DNA of 64,000 nt from Saxidomus purpurata (taxonomy: Eukaryota; Mollusca; Bivalvia; Venerida; Veneridae), in assembly GCA_022818135.1 (NCBI GenBank), contig JAFMSR010000003.1:34630449-34694448 (forward strand), written 5' to 3'. The notes beneath the pieces are model-generated. The model was given only the letters and a program-made list of their open reading frames with translations, made no database searches and had not been told where the DNA came from. This document shows, piece after piece, positions 25,924-39,838 of this stretch. Made by a program: the position numbers and the translations under genes. How positions within the stretch are numbered: position 1 is the stretch's first letter; each line of letters opens with the position of its first letter.

Positions 25924-27354
25924 GGCTTCAATGTGGGTAGATTAGTCTAAAACAGATAAAACAAGTTGATCAGGTATTACCATGCAATACAAAGTCCCCT
26001 ACATGTTTGGAGGAATCTAAAGAAGTGTGTAAACATTTATGGTACTGCAGACTGTAGCAGGGTGTGTCACCTATTAAGGGCTAGATCCACTGAAATGCCT
26101 TTTAATTGCTAGGTCTACACTTAAGAATCATTTCCCTAATCATTTACCAGGGTAATGCCAAAAATGTGATATTGTTTGTTTTAATTATTTGAAAATTATA
26201 GGATTAAATATTAAATAGATACACAAGACAAAGGCCCAGTATGTTAAAATTTATAACCTTAGTTTAAAGTGATAATTTGAAGAAACTAAAAAACTTAATT
26301 ATATACTGTGAAAAAATCATGGACTATTTCAAAAGAATTTATCAACAGAATGTCATAACATATCTATTTTTCTACACACAGTTTCAAACAAATACGCAAA
26401 TTGCACGTATTTATGTAATATTTGTGATCGCTTTCATTTGACTGATATATATTTTGTTTTTTTTGTTTTTTTTGATATTACATACTAGAAACGATTTATT
26501 TCCAAAAAGACTACCTGTTATGTTTGTAAATTAACTACAGTAATGTAGCCGTTTTCCATTATTACACATGATATTTATTCATCCTTATGTCATATTGTTT
26601 GTAATGCTAATGTTTGGCACTTCCATGGGACTTATGCACTATATAACAAAAATCTTTAAGAATTTTGAAATCTTGAATTTATACTTATTTATTCTCTACT
26701 ATGAAACAAGTTCTTACTTACGTGCTACCACTGCTTGTTTGTGTACCGTAATATTATTGATTGAAAATATTTGAAGGATTTTAAATGAATTTTACCGTTC
26801 AAAGTGACCATCATAATTCAAAATTATAAGATAGATAGGTGGTGCGGTGGCCGAGTGGCTAACGCTCTGGATTACCAATCCAGAGGTCCCCCGTTCGGTT
26901 TTCGGATGGGCACTGGTTTCAGTGTTTCTCACCTATCTCGGATGAACTGATTAGAAACCAGAGGTAGTCTCATGTTTATGTGTTTTCAGCATCATTCTTG
27001 TCTATGTATATAACCCAATGTGGCCATTTTGAAGGGTAATATAACTAGATGATCTCAGTCTGTATAAAGAGGTTCCGAAAACTTTAAACTAACTTCTGAT
27101 GTAAGTAAGCCTATGTTCCACACATAGATCTACATAATTGTAGAAATAAGTTTGAATATAAGTAAATGTCAGAATTGTAAAGATTTTATATACATCTAGA
27201 AAACAAACAAATCTGTGAACTTGTGTAGATAGAAGGATTTTTCACCAAACAACAGAAATGAAATGCTATTCAGACACATTATAACGCAATGGACGCTTCA
27301 GTGTCTATTCTAGAAATTCAAAAATAGCGGTGAATTTTCCCCCTCACTTTAAAA
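25924..27354. other. ZMPSTE24-ENPP intergenic region, with family A SINE
   Basis: No gene recognised. The ZMPSTE24 promoter should lie just right of 25923. A tRNA-like SINE head is at 26838-26950 (described separately). The rest is AT-rich. Confidence 0.45.
26838..26950 (+). mobile_element. tRNA-derived SINE, family A, plus copy
   Basis: GGTGGCCGAGTGGCTAACGC resembles a Ser/Leu tRNA D arm, and a long stem CTCTGGAT/ATCCAGAG surrounds TACCA. The B box CCGTTCGGTTTTCGG is degenerate, and CACTGGTTTCAG follows, as in the copy at 3005-3105. A working tRNA is unlikely given the B box and the shared 3' extension. Confidence 0.65.
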
Positions 27355-29118
27355 ACAAGAGGGCCAAGATGGCCCTATATCGTTCACCTTGGTACAAGTC
27401 CACTTGCCTGGTGGAAGATCACTAGATAATGTTATATACCAAATAAGTTTTCCTATATACGCCTTTGTAAAACAAATGATCCCCCCGGGCAAGGTCAATT
27501 TTGACCCAGGGGCATAATTTGAACAAACTTTGAAGAGGTCTACTAGGCAATGCTACATGCCAAATATCTAAGCTCCAGGCCTTGTGGTTTCAGAGAAAAA
27601 GATTTTTAAAGTTTTCCCTATATAAGCCTATGTAAAACTATTTAAACTAAGTGACCCCCGGTGCAGGGTCAATTTTGACCCGGGGGTCATAATTTGAACA
27701 ATCTTGGTACAGGTCCACTAGACAATGCTACATGCCAAATATCTAAGCTCTAGGCCTTGTGGTTTCAGAGAAGAAGATTTTTAAAGTTTTCCCTATATAA
27801 GCCTATGTAAAACTAAATGACCCCCGTGCGGGGTCAATTTTGACCCGGGGGTCATAATTTGAACAAACTTGGTGGAGGTACACTAGCCAATGCTACATGC
27901 CAAATATCTAAGCTCTAGGCCTTGTGGTTTCAGAGAAGAAGATTTTTAAAGTTTTTCCTATTTGTTGCCATAGCAACCAGAGTTCTGCATGGAATGGAAT
28001 TCTTTGAACAATTTTGGTAGAGCTTCATGCAAGGAACATTCCTTAAAAAGGGGGAAAAAATATTGGGGGCTAATATCAAATACCTACGGGTCGTACTGAC
28101 TATAGCCTATTGGTGGACCCAATAAGCACGATTACAAACAAAACAAGAGGGCCAAGATGGCCCTATATCGCTCACCTTGGTACAAGTCCACTTGCCTGGT
28201 GGAAGATCACTAGATAATGTTATATACCAAATAGGTTTTCCTACATACGCCTTTGTAAAACAAGTGACCCCCACCCCCACCCCCGGCAAGGTCAATTTTG
28301 ACCCCAGGGGCATAATTTGAACAAACTTTGAAGAGGTCTACTAGGCAATGCTACATGCCAAATATCTAAGCTCTAGGCCTTGTGGTTTCAGAGAAAAAGA
28401 TTTTTAAAGTTTTTCCTATATAAGCCTATGTAAAACTAAGTGACCCCCGGTGCGGGGTCAATTTTGACCCTGGGGTAATAATTTGAACAATCTTGGTAGA
28501 GGTCCACTAGCCAATGCTACATGCCAAATATCTAAGCTCTAGGCCTTTTGGTTTCAGAGAAAAAGATTTTTAAAGTTTTCCCTATATATGCCTATGCAAA
28601 ACTAAGTGACCCGTGCGGGGTCAATTTTGATCCGGGGGTCATAATTTGAACAATCTTGGTAGAGGTCCACTAGCCAATGCTACATGCCAAATATCTTAGC
28701 TCTAGGCCTTGTGGTTTCAGAGAAGAAGATTTTTAAAGTTTTTCCTATATATTCCTATGCAAAAACTAAGGGCCCACCCGCGCGGGGTCAATTTTAACCC
28801 TGGGGGTCATAATTTGAACAATCTTGGTAGAGGTCCACAGACAATGCTACATGCCAAATATCTAAGCTCTAGGCCTTGTGGTTTCAGAGGAGAGGATTTT
28901 TTAAGTTTTTCCTATTTGTTGCCATAGCAACCAGAGTTCTGCATGGAATGGAATTCTTTGAACAATTTTGGTAGAGCTTCATGCAAGGAACATTCCTGCA
29001 TAGTTTTATCAACATTGGCCTAGAGGTTTCAGAGATGTCATTTGAATCAAAATGTTGACGGACGACGAACAATCATCGATCAGAAAAGCTCACCCTGGCA
29101 TAGCCAGGTGAGCTAAAA
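27355..29118 (-). repeat. Tandem-core repeat family 1, two minus copies in tandem
   Basis: The first copy (27355 to about 28043) opens with AAGAGGGCCAAGATGGCCC, holds about four units of roughly 167 bp (TTAAGTTTTTCC-type and GGTCAATTTTGACC blocks) and lacks the hairpin end. The second (28143-29118) is complete. It has the same opening, about five units, and the terminal hairpin GCTCACCCTGGC/GCCAGGTGAGC at 29088-29113 followed by TAAAA. The spacer between them (28044-28142) is unique. Confidence 0.85.
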
Positions 29119-31081
29119 ATCAAATACCTGTTTTTAATCATTGTACAGGCTTTATTGTGTACAGACCTTTTAGTTTTACATGCATTTTTCAGAGAAAAGT
29201 TTAGAAAAAAATATTCTTTGCTTCTGCTACACCTCCTTTAATCTTTTTGAACGAAAAAATTTATATTAATGCAGCTTAGAGTTACCCCCCTTCACTTTTG
29301 CGGTGTTCATGTAAACAAATACGCCGGCTGGAAATTCAGCAGATTTTGAGTTTATTGATTCTTTTGCGGGATTTTTCACGCACGTTACGAAAATATGCGC
29401 GATCTTTGAAAAAAAAAAGCATGAATACCGCATTCTCGTGTCCTAGAACAGACACTGAGGCCTTTAAATGTTACTATTGGCAAACTATTGTCATTGAGCC
29501 CATGCAAGGGGTTATGGGTAATTGCTTTCCCAGTATTGTTTTATTGATTTTAGGAAATTGCCAATCCATTACCTGCTAAATTTTATTTGAAGCAAATATT
29601 ATAAAGGTCTGTTCATGAGAGTGTTTATATTAGCTTGTATTCGTTGATGAGACCTCTGCATGTCTGCTACCATGCCTATACCTAGCAAAATATGATTTGT
29701 CTGTGTCCAAAGGTTGAATTTGCCAAACAGTAGGTCAATAGCCATAACCAATGAGATCTGCGATTGTGATAGTTCTGGCTTCCAAAATCAAAATGCTATT
29801 TTCATATTTTGTTTTTCTCTCAGGTTCGGCTTTATAAACCGGGTACACTGAAGTTGTTTTAGCTATGAGTGCACTTGACCTAAACCCTGCTAAAATATTT
29901 ACCCCCTTATTTTAAACAAAAATCAAATATTTTTGAAAAATCCCAATTTAATCCAACCCTTTGTGGAATGTATGTTGCAAAAAGTTCAGCCTGGTCTGGC
30001 TGGCTGGCTTTCATCCCCAACAGCTCCTAATCCTTGGCTTCGTCATGACGTCATACTGACCAGTTAACCAATCGGATTATTTGGTCACGTTCATTTCTTA
30101 ATTCTGTGAAAAGTTAAAACTCAGATTTTTCCGTTGACTCATATGCAAGTTTACATTTATTTGTAACGAAACAAAAAGCTTTCGATAACATAGAATTATT
30201 ATAAAAACGATCCGATAGTTTCAAGGTAATGGAAGATCGTCGTCTTCTTCCATGTCTAATCTTGGTTACCGGTATTGTATTATGCAAAGTTAAAAGATGC
30301 ATAGAGACCAGCGATGACAGCCAAGGAATCACCTTTCCTGAATGTAAATAATTTATCAGAACCCGGATGTGCCAGCCGAGAATATTGATTTTCTTTTGAA
30401 TTGTTGAAAGAATTCTGTAGAATTTATCAGTTTATTCTATTACAAAAAACAACAGTATTTCAATATACAACCAAAACCAAAAGCTTCCTTTATTCTTCTT
30501 TATTCAAAGGACGCAGGACATGTTTGTATCTGCGTACATGTATATTGCATCACAAAAATACACATGCAAAATGTATCCCATTTTATCCGAAACAATTACA
30601 TCCGAAACGAGCGGAACAACCGTACTGAAACAAGGATTTAAGCGTTACTTATATAGAATAATTCTATTTTCTTGATTAGATTTATAGACTCTTCTTCAAT
30701 TTATTTCACTTACTAGCTATAAATAGCGTTAGATTTTGTAAATTTGGAAGAAATATGCAAAGAAACTTCAGCGTAGTGCTGTTTCCGGTGCGTCTATGCA
30801 GCTTAATACATTGAAAAATAAAAATGGAAATATTATTTTCTGCAGAATGATAAGGCACAAACACTATACTTACACGGACTGAAAAGCTTATATTTTCTAC
30901 CAGCTAACATTGATTCTGTCAATGCAAACCAGGACCAAAAGAAAATTATAAATAATGCTTACATCATGCACCAAAATATAAACAAAATCCAGAAAGAAAG
31001 TGGACACTTATTTATTTTGTGATTGTGATTTGATTTGTGAATTGAGCAAAACTGATTGAGTTCATAAGGCTTTCAATAACA
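29119..31081. other. Upstream region of the ENPP gene
   Basis: No gene recognised. A palindromic CRE-type site TGACGTCA occurs at 30046-30053. Any non-coding first exon or promoter of the ENPP gene would be here; I could not fix a transcription start. Confidence 0.4.
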
Positions 31082-34000
31082 ATGGCACAATTTACAATTG
31101 ATTCCTTGAAAAAAATCACAGGAGCAAAAAAAATTACTTTGCAATGTTGTGTGATATTACTGTTAGTTATTGTTCGATCTTGTATGGGAGAAAATGCAAA
31201 TAAACTTCTGATTATTTCATTTGATGGGTTTAGATGGGATTATGTACATAGAGCACACAGTCTGACAAATTTCCATAGAATGATCGCTGATGGGGGATGG
31301 GCAGTTTATGGAATAAAGAACACATTCCTCACTAAAACTCTTCCAAATCATTACACAATTGCCACAGGATTGTATGAAGAAAGTCATGGAATTGTAGGAA
31401 ATGCAATGTATGATCCTGTGCTCAATTTGACATTCCATGGCTGGATTGATAGTGACTTACGAGATCCACGATGGTGGGACAATGGTGGAGAGCCAATATG
31501 GGTAACAAATCAAAAACAGAATAACCAACATCGATCTGGGGTATTGGCCTGGCCTGGTGGTTTGGCACCAATCAAAGGGGTTCTAGCTTACAAGGCAGAA
31601 ACATATCAAGATGGGTTGACAAATAAACAAAGAGTAGACAGAATTGTAGAATGGTTCACAGATGAATATCCAATTAATCTTGGCCTGTATTATGAGAATG
31701 AGCCTGATAAAACAGGACACAAGTTTGGGCCTAATTCTACAGAAGTCTTAAGTAAGATATTTGAGCTGGACAATTTACTTGGATACCTTTTCGATAAACT
31801 AGAAGACAACAATTTATTGAAAAATATGAACATTATTCTCACCAGTGACCATGGCATGACATCAACACCAAAGAACGATGATTACAAAATTAATTTAGAT
31901 GATTACATTAGGATGGATACATATACTATTACTTCAAAGAACCCAGTGGCAGGAATAGATGTAAAACCAGCATCTAAAAGTAAATACATAATTAGACTAT
32001 TTGGCTCAGCTATTTGTTCTGCTACAGTATCTCAGATTTATACATTTTCAATAAATGAATATTAATTTGTTTGTTTAGTTAAAAAAGTACAGGCACTACA
32101 TGTACATGTTACATAATGCAAATTAACAAAATGCTATTTTTTTATGATCTGCAGATTAGATTTTTAGAAAAACACATCTTAATTAGTGACTATTAGTCAT
32201 GCAGTCTTCAGTGTACGACCATTTACTGTATAACACTACATGACCATTGTATAACATTTGCTTATTTTCAGCAACCCCAGCTAAATTTTAAGTTATCTTT
32301 TTAGCATATTTAATCAATTCAATTTAAAGAGCTTGTTAAAACATGCACAGTCTGACAGAACAGTTTAAATTTTTAAAATATCTTAAATAGAGAAAAAGTT
32401 ATGGCAATTTGAAGTCGTGAATTTTTTATAAAATTTCAACCATTTTTTCCACAAATTTTGTCGGTTCTGTGACAAATTTCAAGGGAATCGATGGCACCGA
32501 AAATATCGGTAATTTCAGTAAAATTGTTGTAACTTTTTAAATATTCAAGATATCTTTATGAAACTTGGGCACTTTATGTATTTTGGTATACTCTATCCAT
32601 TCATACCATTACCTTATGCCTATAACATAGTCCAGACATAGAAAGGATAGAATATTTGAAAGGAGCAAACAAATATATTTTCTTTTTTTTTTAATATCAT
32701 GCCAACACATGAAAAACATCTTCATAGCAACATTAAAATACAAACTTTTGATAAGCATATTCAGAATAATGACATAATGCAATATTGTTATCAAAATACA
32801 GATTGTTCCTTTGAAAATTTATCTACTTTAGTTCTATTTCTTTGACAGTTTCTGCAAATAAAGAAAATGAGTAAACAAGTACTTCACAAAGTTTAATTTT
32901 TTATATTTTTTTTACATAAATTCACATCTGTACTGATCCTTAAACTTGTTTATTGTACAGCACCATTAATTATTTAGAAGTACACTCTGCTGAATTCAAA
33001 TGTATTGTTGATTTCATCATGAGTGGCAACAAACCACAAACATCCTGAATCCTGAATTCCAACATTCTGTAATGAAGCCACGTTTCAGTACAAAGTCTGT
33101 TAAAACTTGCTGAACATCCTTTCGGTTGATATTATCATTCTGTGTATAAAAGACAGATATTTTATATACACACAGCATTAGAAGATGAGATCGTCAGGAA
33201 TCTTTCACGTATACCCCATGCTAATGTGTACCGCAGACAGGACATTCCCAGCCAGTATCACTATAAAAACAACAGAAGAATACCAACAATTCTTTTAGAG
33301 CCGGAGGAACATTACTGGATCTCGTACAATAATTCTAAAGGAGTGGGTAAGGAAACAGCATTGTTTGACACCATGTCACTATGAAAACTGGTCTGAAAGT
33401 TTGATAGAGTTTTTGAATATTGTTCTTATTAAAATATCAGTATTAATTTCTACATGTAGGTAAATGTTAAAGTTTGGTCACATCAGGTCAAAAACGGCAT
33501 GAACAAATATTGGGGATATTTTAGTTCAATATTTTTCATTATTTGCATTTAGTTCTGAATCAGTAGTTTTCATAATTTGATGTTTAGTTGCAATTACAGT
33601 TAAGTTAATACATACATGCATTTGTAATTGTGTGAAAGTAGGTATATGTTTATATAATGTATAAATTTCCCAGAAATGTGTTGCATTAATGATTAAAAAA
33701 GTTAGTGAAGAAAATGTAACAGCTGTTTGTATTCAATTATTAACAGCATATTGTTTCACCACAACATCTTGATGACACTACAACAGTTGTATTATATCAC
33801 AGATATTAAAATAATGCAGGATACAATGTAGTGTAAAAGTAGCGCTGAGGAATAAAGCTTGTAGCTTTCTTTAGTGAAGGGTCCTCATCTGCCTGTCACT
33901 GTTACTGTTCTATTCTATACTTTTATTCTTGATCGCATAACAATTTCTTATCACTTTCATTAGGTCATTAGCCTCATTAGGCCTTACTAGCTTTCAAGAT

Positions 34001-37000
34001 TCACTCCAGAGAGCAAGGGTACAAGGGCAACAACCTACAGTGTAGCATAATATTGCTACCATTATATCATTATGTTTATAATAATGTCTTATCTAAAGTT
34101 AGAGTTCCATGGGAGCAACTTACCTGTAAGTGCCAACAGAGCCAAAGGTTTATTTAAACTAGAATGAATCAGTAACAGATTGAAAGAAAGCAGGGCTGTG
34201 TCAGATTGTAAAAGTCCTAAATATTTACACTTCACTAAGTTCACTTACAAACACACTGTTTAAGATAAAAGAACATGATGATAAGTGACCCAAACCAAAT
34301 CCCTGACATTTAAATGTAAGTGAATAGTTTTATAGTGTGTAACAACTTATTGAGTGTCCTTCTTTAGGGTAATAAATAAAGATGTTTCAATACCAGAAAT
34401 ATCTAGATCATTGCAGCTGATAAAAATTTTATCTTAAGATGTTCACAGCATTGAAATCAGGATCATTCTCAGCTGTTACTTAATTGTGAAAAGGATATAC
34501 ATGTAGAAATAATAGGAATTCAATATTGAATAATAGATAAATTAAAACATAATGTTGTGTACAGTAGCATTGGCTGTTATCCAATATGGAGAATATAACA
34601 GCATGGACATTTTTTTTTTCCATATTTATAATTCTACTTTTTTTTAGCTCACCTGGCTATGCCAGGGTGAGCTTTTCTGATCGATGATTGTCCGTCAACA
34701 TTTTGATTCAAATGACATCTCCTCTGAAACCTCTAGGCCAATGTTGATAAAACTATGCAGGGATGTTCCTTGCATGAAGCTCTACCAAAATTGTTCAAAG
34801 AATTCCATTCCATGCAGAACTCTGGTTGCTAGGGCAACAAATAGGAAAAACTTTAAAAATCTTCTTCTCTGAAATCACAAGGCCTAGAGCTTAGATATTT
34901 GGCATGTAGCATTGTCTAGTGGACCTCTACCAAGATTGTTCAAATTATGACCCCCGGGTCAAAATTGACCCCGCGCGGGTGGGCCCTTAGTTTTTGCATA
35001 GGAATATATAGGGAAAACTTAAAAAATCTTCTTCTCTGAAACCACAAGGCCTAGAGCTAAGATATTTGGCATGTAGCATTGTCTAGTAGACCTCTACCAA
35101 GATTGTTCAAATTATGACCCCCGGGTCAAAATTGACCCCGCCCCGGGGGTCACTTAGTTTTGCATAGGAATATATAGTAAAAACTTTAAAAATCTTCTTC
35201 TCTGAAACCAAAAGGCCTAGAGCTTAGATATTTGGCATGTAGCATTGGCTAGTGGACCTCTACCAAGATTGTTCAAATTATGAGCCCCTGATCAAAATTG
35301 ACCCCGCACCGGGGGTCACTTAGTTTTACATAGGCTTATATAGTAAAAACTTTAAAAATCTTCTTCTCTGAAACCACAAGGCCTAGAGCTTAGATATTTG
35401 GCATGTAGCATTGGCTAGTGGACCTCTACCAATATTGTTCAAATTATGACCCCCGTGTCAAAATTGACCCCGCACCGGGGGTCACTTAGTTTTGCATAGG
35501 AATATATAGTAAAAACTTTAAAAATCTTCTTCTCTGAAACCACAAGGCCTAGAGCTTAGATATTTGGCATGTAGCATTGCCTAGTAGACCTCTTTAAAGT
35601 TTGTTCAAATTATGCCCCTGGGGTCAAAATTGACCTTGCCCGGGGGGGGGATCATTTGTTTTACAAAGGCGTATATAGGAAAACTTATTTGGTATATAAC
35701 ATTATCTAGTGATCTTCCACCAGGCAAGTGGACTTGTACCAAGGTGAGCGATATAGGGCCATCTTGGCCCTCTTGTTATTTCATTATATGCATTTATGCA
35801 CAAATAATATCTTTTAACAATTATTCAATTACATGTATATTCTTTTAGAATGCAGCACTGTGTCGTGACATTGCATCACAACTACATTTCGTTTATTTTA
35901 TTACATGAGGCCATAATTTATGACATCATGATTTCATTTCAACAATTTTCATTATGTTTTTCAATACATTTTTTTCATCACATCACTTCTGTATCACAAC
36001 ATATCAATCACAATTACATCAAATATCATCACAACAATAGAACAAGTAGGTGAATAACTGGAATGAAGTTTTCATCGGTTTTGACTTGTATTTACTTAAT
36101 ATATGCAGCAGCATTACAAGTAATCACAATGCGAATTGTCTTAAAATATCAAAAGTGAAAACAAAAACCAACAAAAGATGCCAAGTTGGCGATACTTTTT
36201 GTTGTCATTTTATGTTTGGTTTAAAATATTCTTTACTATGAAGATGGAAAATAAGAACGACGAATTTCTTGGGTAATATTTTGTATTCCTTTTATTAAAC
36301 GATCCTCATGGAAATTAACTTGAAGATTGTTTAATTCAAAAACATTTCCTCTACCATAAATCTAAGGTATGAATAGCTTACATGTAAGTTCAATTGTAGC
36401 CTTACCTTGGAACAATGGCTCTGCACATCATCTTTTTGTGGCAAACCTTAGTTAAAGTTCCATTCAAATCCTTCATGAAGTTTGAGATTTGGACTAGACA
36501 AGAAATGTATGACTTGACCTTTTTCCTTTAAGTATGACTGTGACGTTAAGCTGATGCTCAAATTGGAACATGGGTCTTGCAGTTCATCTCAGTAAGCTGG
36601 ACATGTCAGTGTTCAGCCTTAGACCCCAAACACTGAGCGAGGTTTGCGTTATTTTGCCACAGAAGAAGTCGTTTGCCTGGACATTATTTATCCTGTAGTT
36701 TCTCTATAAAACCACTAATCCCCCAGTAGAACTCTAGGAGAAGTTTGACATCTATGGGAGCTTATGGCAGCAAAGTCTACCAATATTAGGCTGATTCCTG
36801 CATATGACACTAGTCTAATGAAAATCCATAGACAGGGTTTAGGAGATATGAAGTGAACACAAAATCTTAACTCATTCTGATATATTTTTTTAATAAGTGA
36901 GTTATTGTCATCATCTGACAGCATTCAGTGCTGGTGCTGCAGTTTAGTAATGTGTTTAGGTCCATTTTTGTCATAAACCAACAAAGGTATGCCCTTGATA

Positions 37001-39838
37001 GTTGGAGTACCAAAACACTATCATAAGACTATATGTAATGAAAGTTGCATACTAAGTCTCTTTTGTGGATTTTGCATTGAAATATAGCTATAATTGTATG
37101 TTGATCTTAAAGTATACATGTTTCAGCTTTGTAACTTTAAGCACTTAGTCATCATCATAAGTTTACTGTGTAATGCAAGTTACATAACTCTATCTTGAAC
37201 TTTGTGTGCATTATGGCCCTTTCTCAACTTAGGCTACAGAGATGTACAATGTCTATGATACAGACCCAATAGACCTATGAAGCTCATATCATAAGTCGTT
37301 GGGTTTGAGCCACAATTTTATGTCTGCTCTATATCTCTTGAATTCTTTTAAGCCCGGTTTTGAAATAACACAGAATAACGTTGAGAGACTTGTGAGCAGA
37401 TAATTATAAAATGAAAAAAACAGACAGTCCCTGAATTTCATTATTAATATCACTCAATTGCATTGAAACTTTACAGAAATTGTTATAATATTTTTCATAT
37501 GTATTCCTTGTTAGCTAAATGTCTGAAAATTAGTCAATATACATGTACAACTGCAACCTGGTGACACAAGTGCTGTAATAAAACATTTCTGTTTCAAGTG
37601 AAGTAAAACAATTAACCCACACATTTGTTATTTTCATACAGTTGGAGAACATGGATACAACAACAGTTTACCCAGTATGCATCCATTCTTTATTGCCATT
37701 GGTCCAGACTTCAAACCAGGTGCTAAAGTGGACAGTTTTAACAATGTGGACATCTATCCCTTAATGTGTAAGCTGTTAGGGCTGAAGCCAGCACCAAACA
37801 ATGGATCACTGAGCGTGGTATCTCAGCTTCTGAGAGAGGACAAAGAATTGGGTTATGCGACATTTGGTGCCTGTGAGTATACATTATTTGATAAATATAT
37901 GTATACAGTCAAACTTGCCCATGCGACCACGTGTATTAAGCGACCTTTGTCGTAAGTGACCGCTTTTGAATCCCCCCGAGAGTGTTCACACTGTTTTGTT
38001 ATTGCATTAAGCGACTTTTGTCTAACGCGACCAGCGACCAGTATGTTGCGACCCATAATCGGTCTTTTGTTCGTATTAGGCGACCATTTATGTGCAAACA
38101 GATCATCTCTATGGAAATTGACTGCTTTAAAGTTGCATTTAACGTCCCAATTAGACACGGTGGTGTCAAATTTCATAAGGATTAGTGTCCATCGTATGTA
38201 TGCAGGTTGTATTTATCAACTTTAGGTACTTTCATGTTCAAACCTTTTGCTATTTTTGGAAAATTACCACGTGACATAAGTAACATATTTATGGGTAACG
38301 GTTGTTGTCCCCGGTGTTGCTTTGTACTAAGAGACCATTTTATTAAGCGACCGGTTTTGGCCTTTCCCTTGGGCGGTCTCTTAATACGAGTTTGACTGTA
38401 TATCATATGCTCCCATTTCTCAAAGTGTAGTTGGGGATTTAAGTAGGTATCTTAAAAATGTCTATATATTGCTTCAGTCCAAGTTTCTCTGACTATTGTG
38501 AATGTATGTGTACAAACTGCCATTAAGGAATTCATTCATTCAGACAAGGTCCAGAACTCTACAATGAACTTACCTTTGCCAACAGTTATACTTTTGATAT
38601 ACCAAACACTGATGTGTGTTTTAAAGGTGGTCAATCACATCTAAACAACATTTGATGACAATTTTTACTTTTTGTATACTATATTCTGTTAGAGATTTAT
38701 TTTAGGACCAAAAAGACCCATTACATAGAGTTAGATTCTTATTAGAAATTTACATTTTATTAACTTTTATAAAATTTTGTTATTGCTCCCCTTTAATATG
38801 AAAGTATTAAAACAGTTGAGTATTTCTTTTTTATTTCAATATAATTTCTACTTTTACATTTGCATTGGATAGATATACAAATATTTTAACATTCTGATCC
38901 AAAAGGCAAGTTTTAAAACTACGTGTAGCTTCTGAATTCATTTATTTCCAATCTATCTTGGTTGCGCAACCAAGATAGGTAAAGGGAGGTAATAATAATT
39001 TTTCAAACTTGCATTTCTAATGAATTTCATCTAAATATATAATTGTTAATGCAAATATTTTGCAAATATAATACAATAGGCCTTACATTTATATCTTTCC
39101 TTAGGCAAAGTATGTGTATCAAATTTGTACTTATGATAAAATAACTTTATCTTGGTTGGGCAACCTGGATAGGGAAATCAAATTTTAAAAATACCTCCAG
39201 TGAAAATCTTACTTGAATTAAGTACTTAGTGAACATAAATGAGTGTAAAAATGATCAGATGATAAAGTTTCAAACAAATCTGTTACATGGCCAAAATTTG
39301 ATTATCCACCTTTAACAGGAAGACTTTACTTAGTCCTTATTGAAATCTTCAAAGCTATGTTGTAGGGGTATTTGTCAACTTCAGTGATAACTATACTTTA
39401 TGTTTATAATGTTCTATTTTGATATTAATATTTAGATTCTACATTGTAATCATGAACCTAAGAGACTTTCAATAATTATCAAAGTTTTCACATGAAAGCC
39501 TGTGTGATGATTGGTTACTTGAGCACTGCATAAAATGGCAATGACAGAAAAATGGTGTTATGTATTTGATTGTTATGTAAGTGAAACAGAAAGTGATATG
39601 AAAATGAAGCTTTATAATGTTTAACCTTCTGTTCTATCTTTCAGATATTCTAATTCTGTTGTTTATTGGTTTGGTTGGCGGAGTGTTCAGTGTAGCGGCA
39701 TGTCAGATTCACAGACAACACAAGCGTAGACTGCGTTCTATCACCGGTTTTTCACTCCCTCACAGCTTTCGATACTCCAAGTCAGATAGGATGCCATTGA
39801 TGTCGGATACGTCAGATGATGAATTTGAGTCTTCTTAA
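31082..39838 (+). CDS. Ectonucleotide pyrophosphatase/phosphodiesterase, ENPP4/5-like
   Basis: Four coding exons: 31082-31979, 33176-33346, 37642-37872 and 39645-39838 (TAA). They total 1494 nt, 497 aa, with GT-AG junctions and matching phases. Residues about 18-36 form a hydrophobic signal sequence. The metallo-phosphodiesterase domain shows every expected zinc-site residue: SFDGFRWDY (Asp48), nucleophile Thr86 in TKTLPNHY, Asp209 and His213 in [15 protein letters not shown] (Asp256, His257), and His360 in GEHGYNN. A C-terminal transmembrane helix (about 435-453, [19 protein letters not shown]) is followed by a basic and then acidic cytoplasmic tail. Length and type-I membrane layout fit ENPP4 or ENPP5, which cleave extracellular nucleotides such as Ap3A or NAD; the two cannot be separated by eye. 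A polyadenylation signal lies at 40205-40210. Introns 2 and 3 carry repeats. Confidence 0.93.
31980..33175. other. ENPP intron 1
   Basis: AT-rich. A long hydrophobic continuation of exon 1 into the intron is open for 28 codons but departs from the family. No repeat recognised. Confidence 0.5.
34645..35776 (+). repeat. Tandem-core repeat family 1, plus copy in ENPP intron 2
   Basis: Starts with the hairpin GCTCACCTGGC/GCCAGGGTGAGC (34647-34672) then GATGATTGTCCGTC. It contains about five units with spacings of 165-167 bp and ends GATATAGGGCCATCTTGGCC then CTCTTGTT. It is opposite in orientation to the copies at 27355-29118, with ENPP exons 1 and 2 between them. The rest of intron 2 (33347-37641) shows only AT-rich sequence and faint repeat remnants near 36500-36620. 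Confidence 0.85.
37906..38398. mobile_element. TA-flanked MITE with TTAAGCGACC motifs
   Basis: The left end CAGTCAAACTTGC and the right end (reverse complement CAGTCAAACTCG) are flanked by TA on both sides. Variants of TTAAGCGACC recur through the element in both halves. Ends starting CAG with a TA target fit the pogo/Tigger or mariner group. No transposase. It begins 33 bp after the donor of ENPP exon 3. Confidence 0.75.
38953..38978. repeat. Perfect 26-bp palindrome
   Basis: CTATCTTGGTTGC followed directly by its exact reverse complement. A diverged version occurs at 39148-39172 (TATCTTGGTTGGGCAACC). It lies in ENPP intron 3. Confidence 0.9.

Noticed and set aside
26842..26910. Functional tRNA gene (Ser/Leu-like)
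   Set aside because: The B box is degenerate and the same head with a shared 3' extension occurs at 3005-3105, which indicates a SINE.
28107..29072. Short frames in family-1 repeats on both strands
   Set aside because: They recur as repeat translations in other copies with different breaks and have no protein features.
32609..32794. Small minus-strand frame in ENPP intron 1
   Set aside because: AT-rich low-complexity translation without start context or homology.
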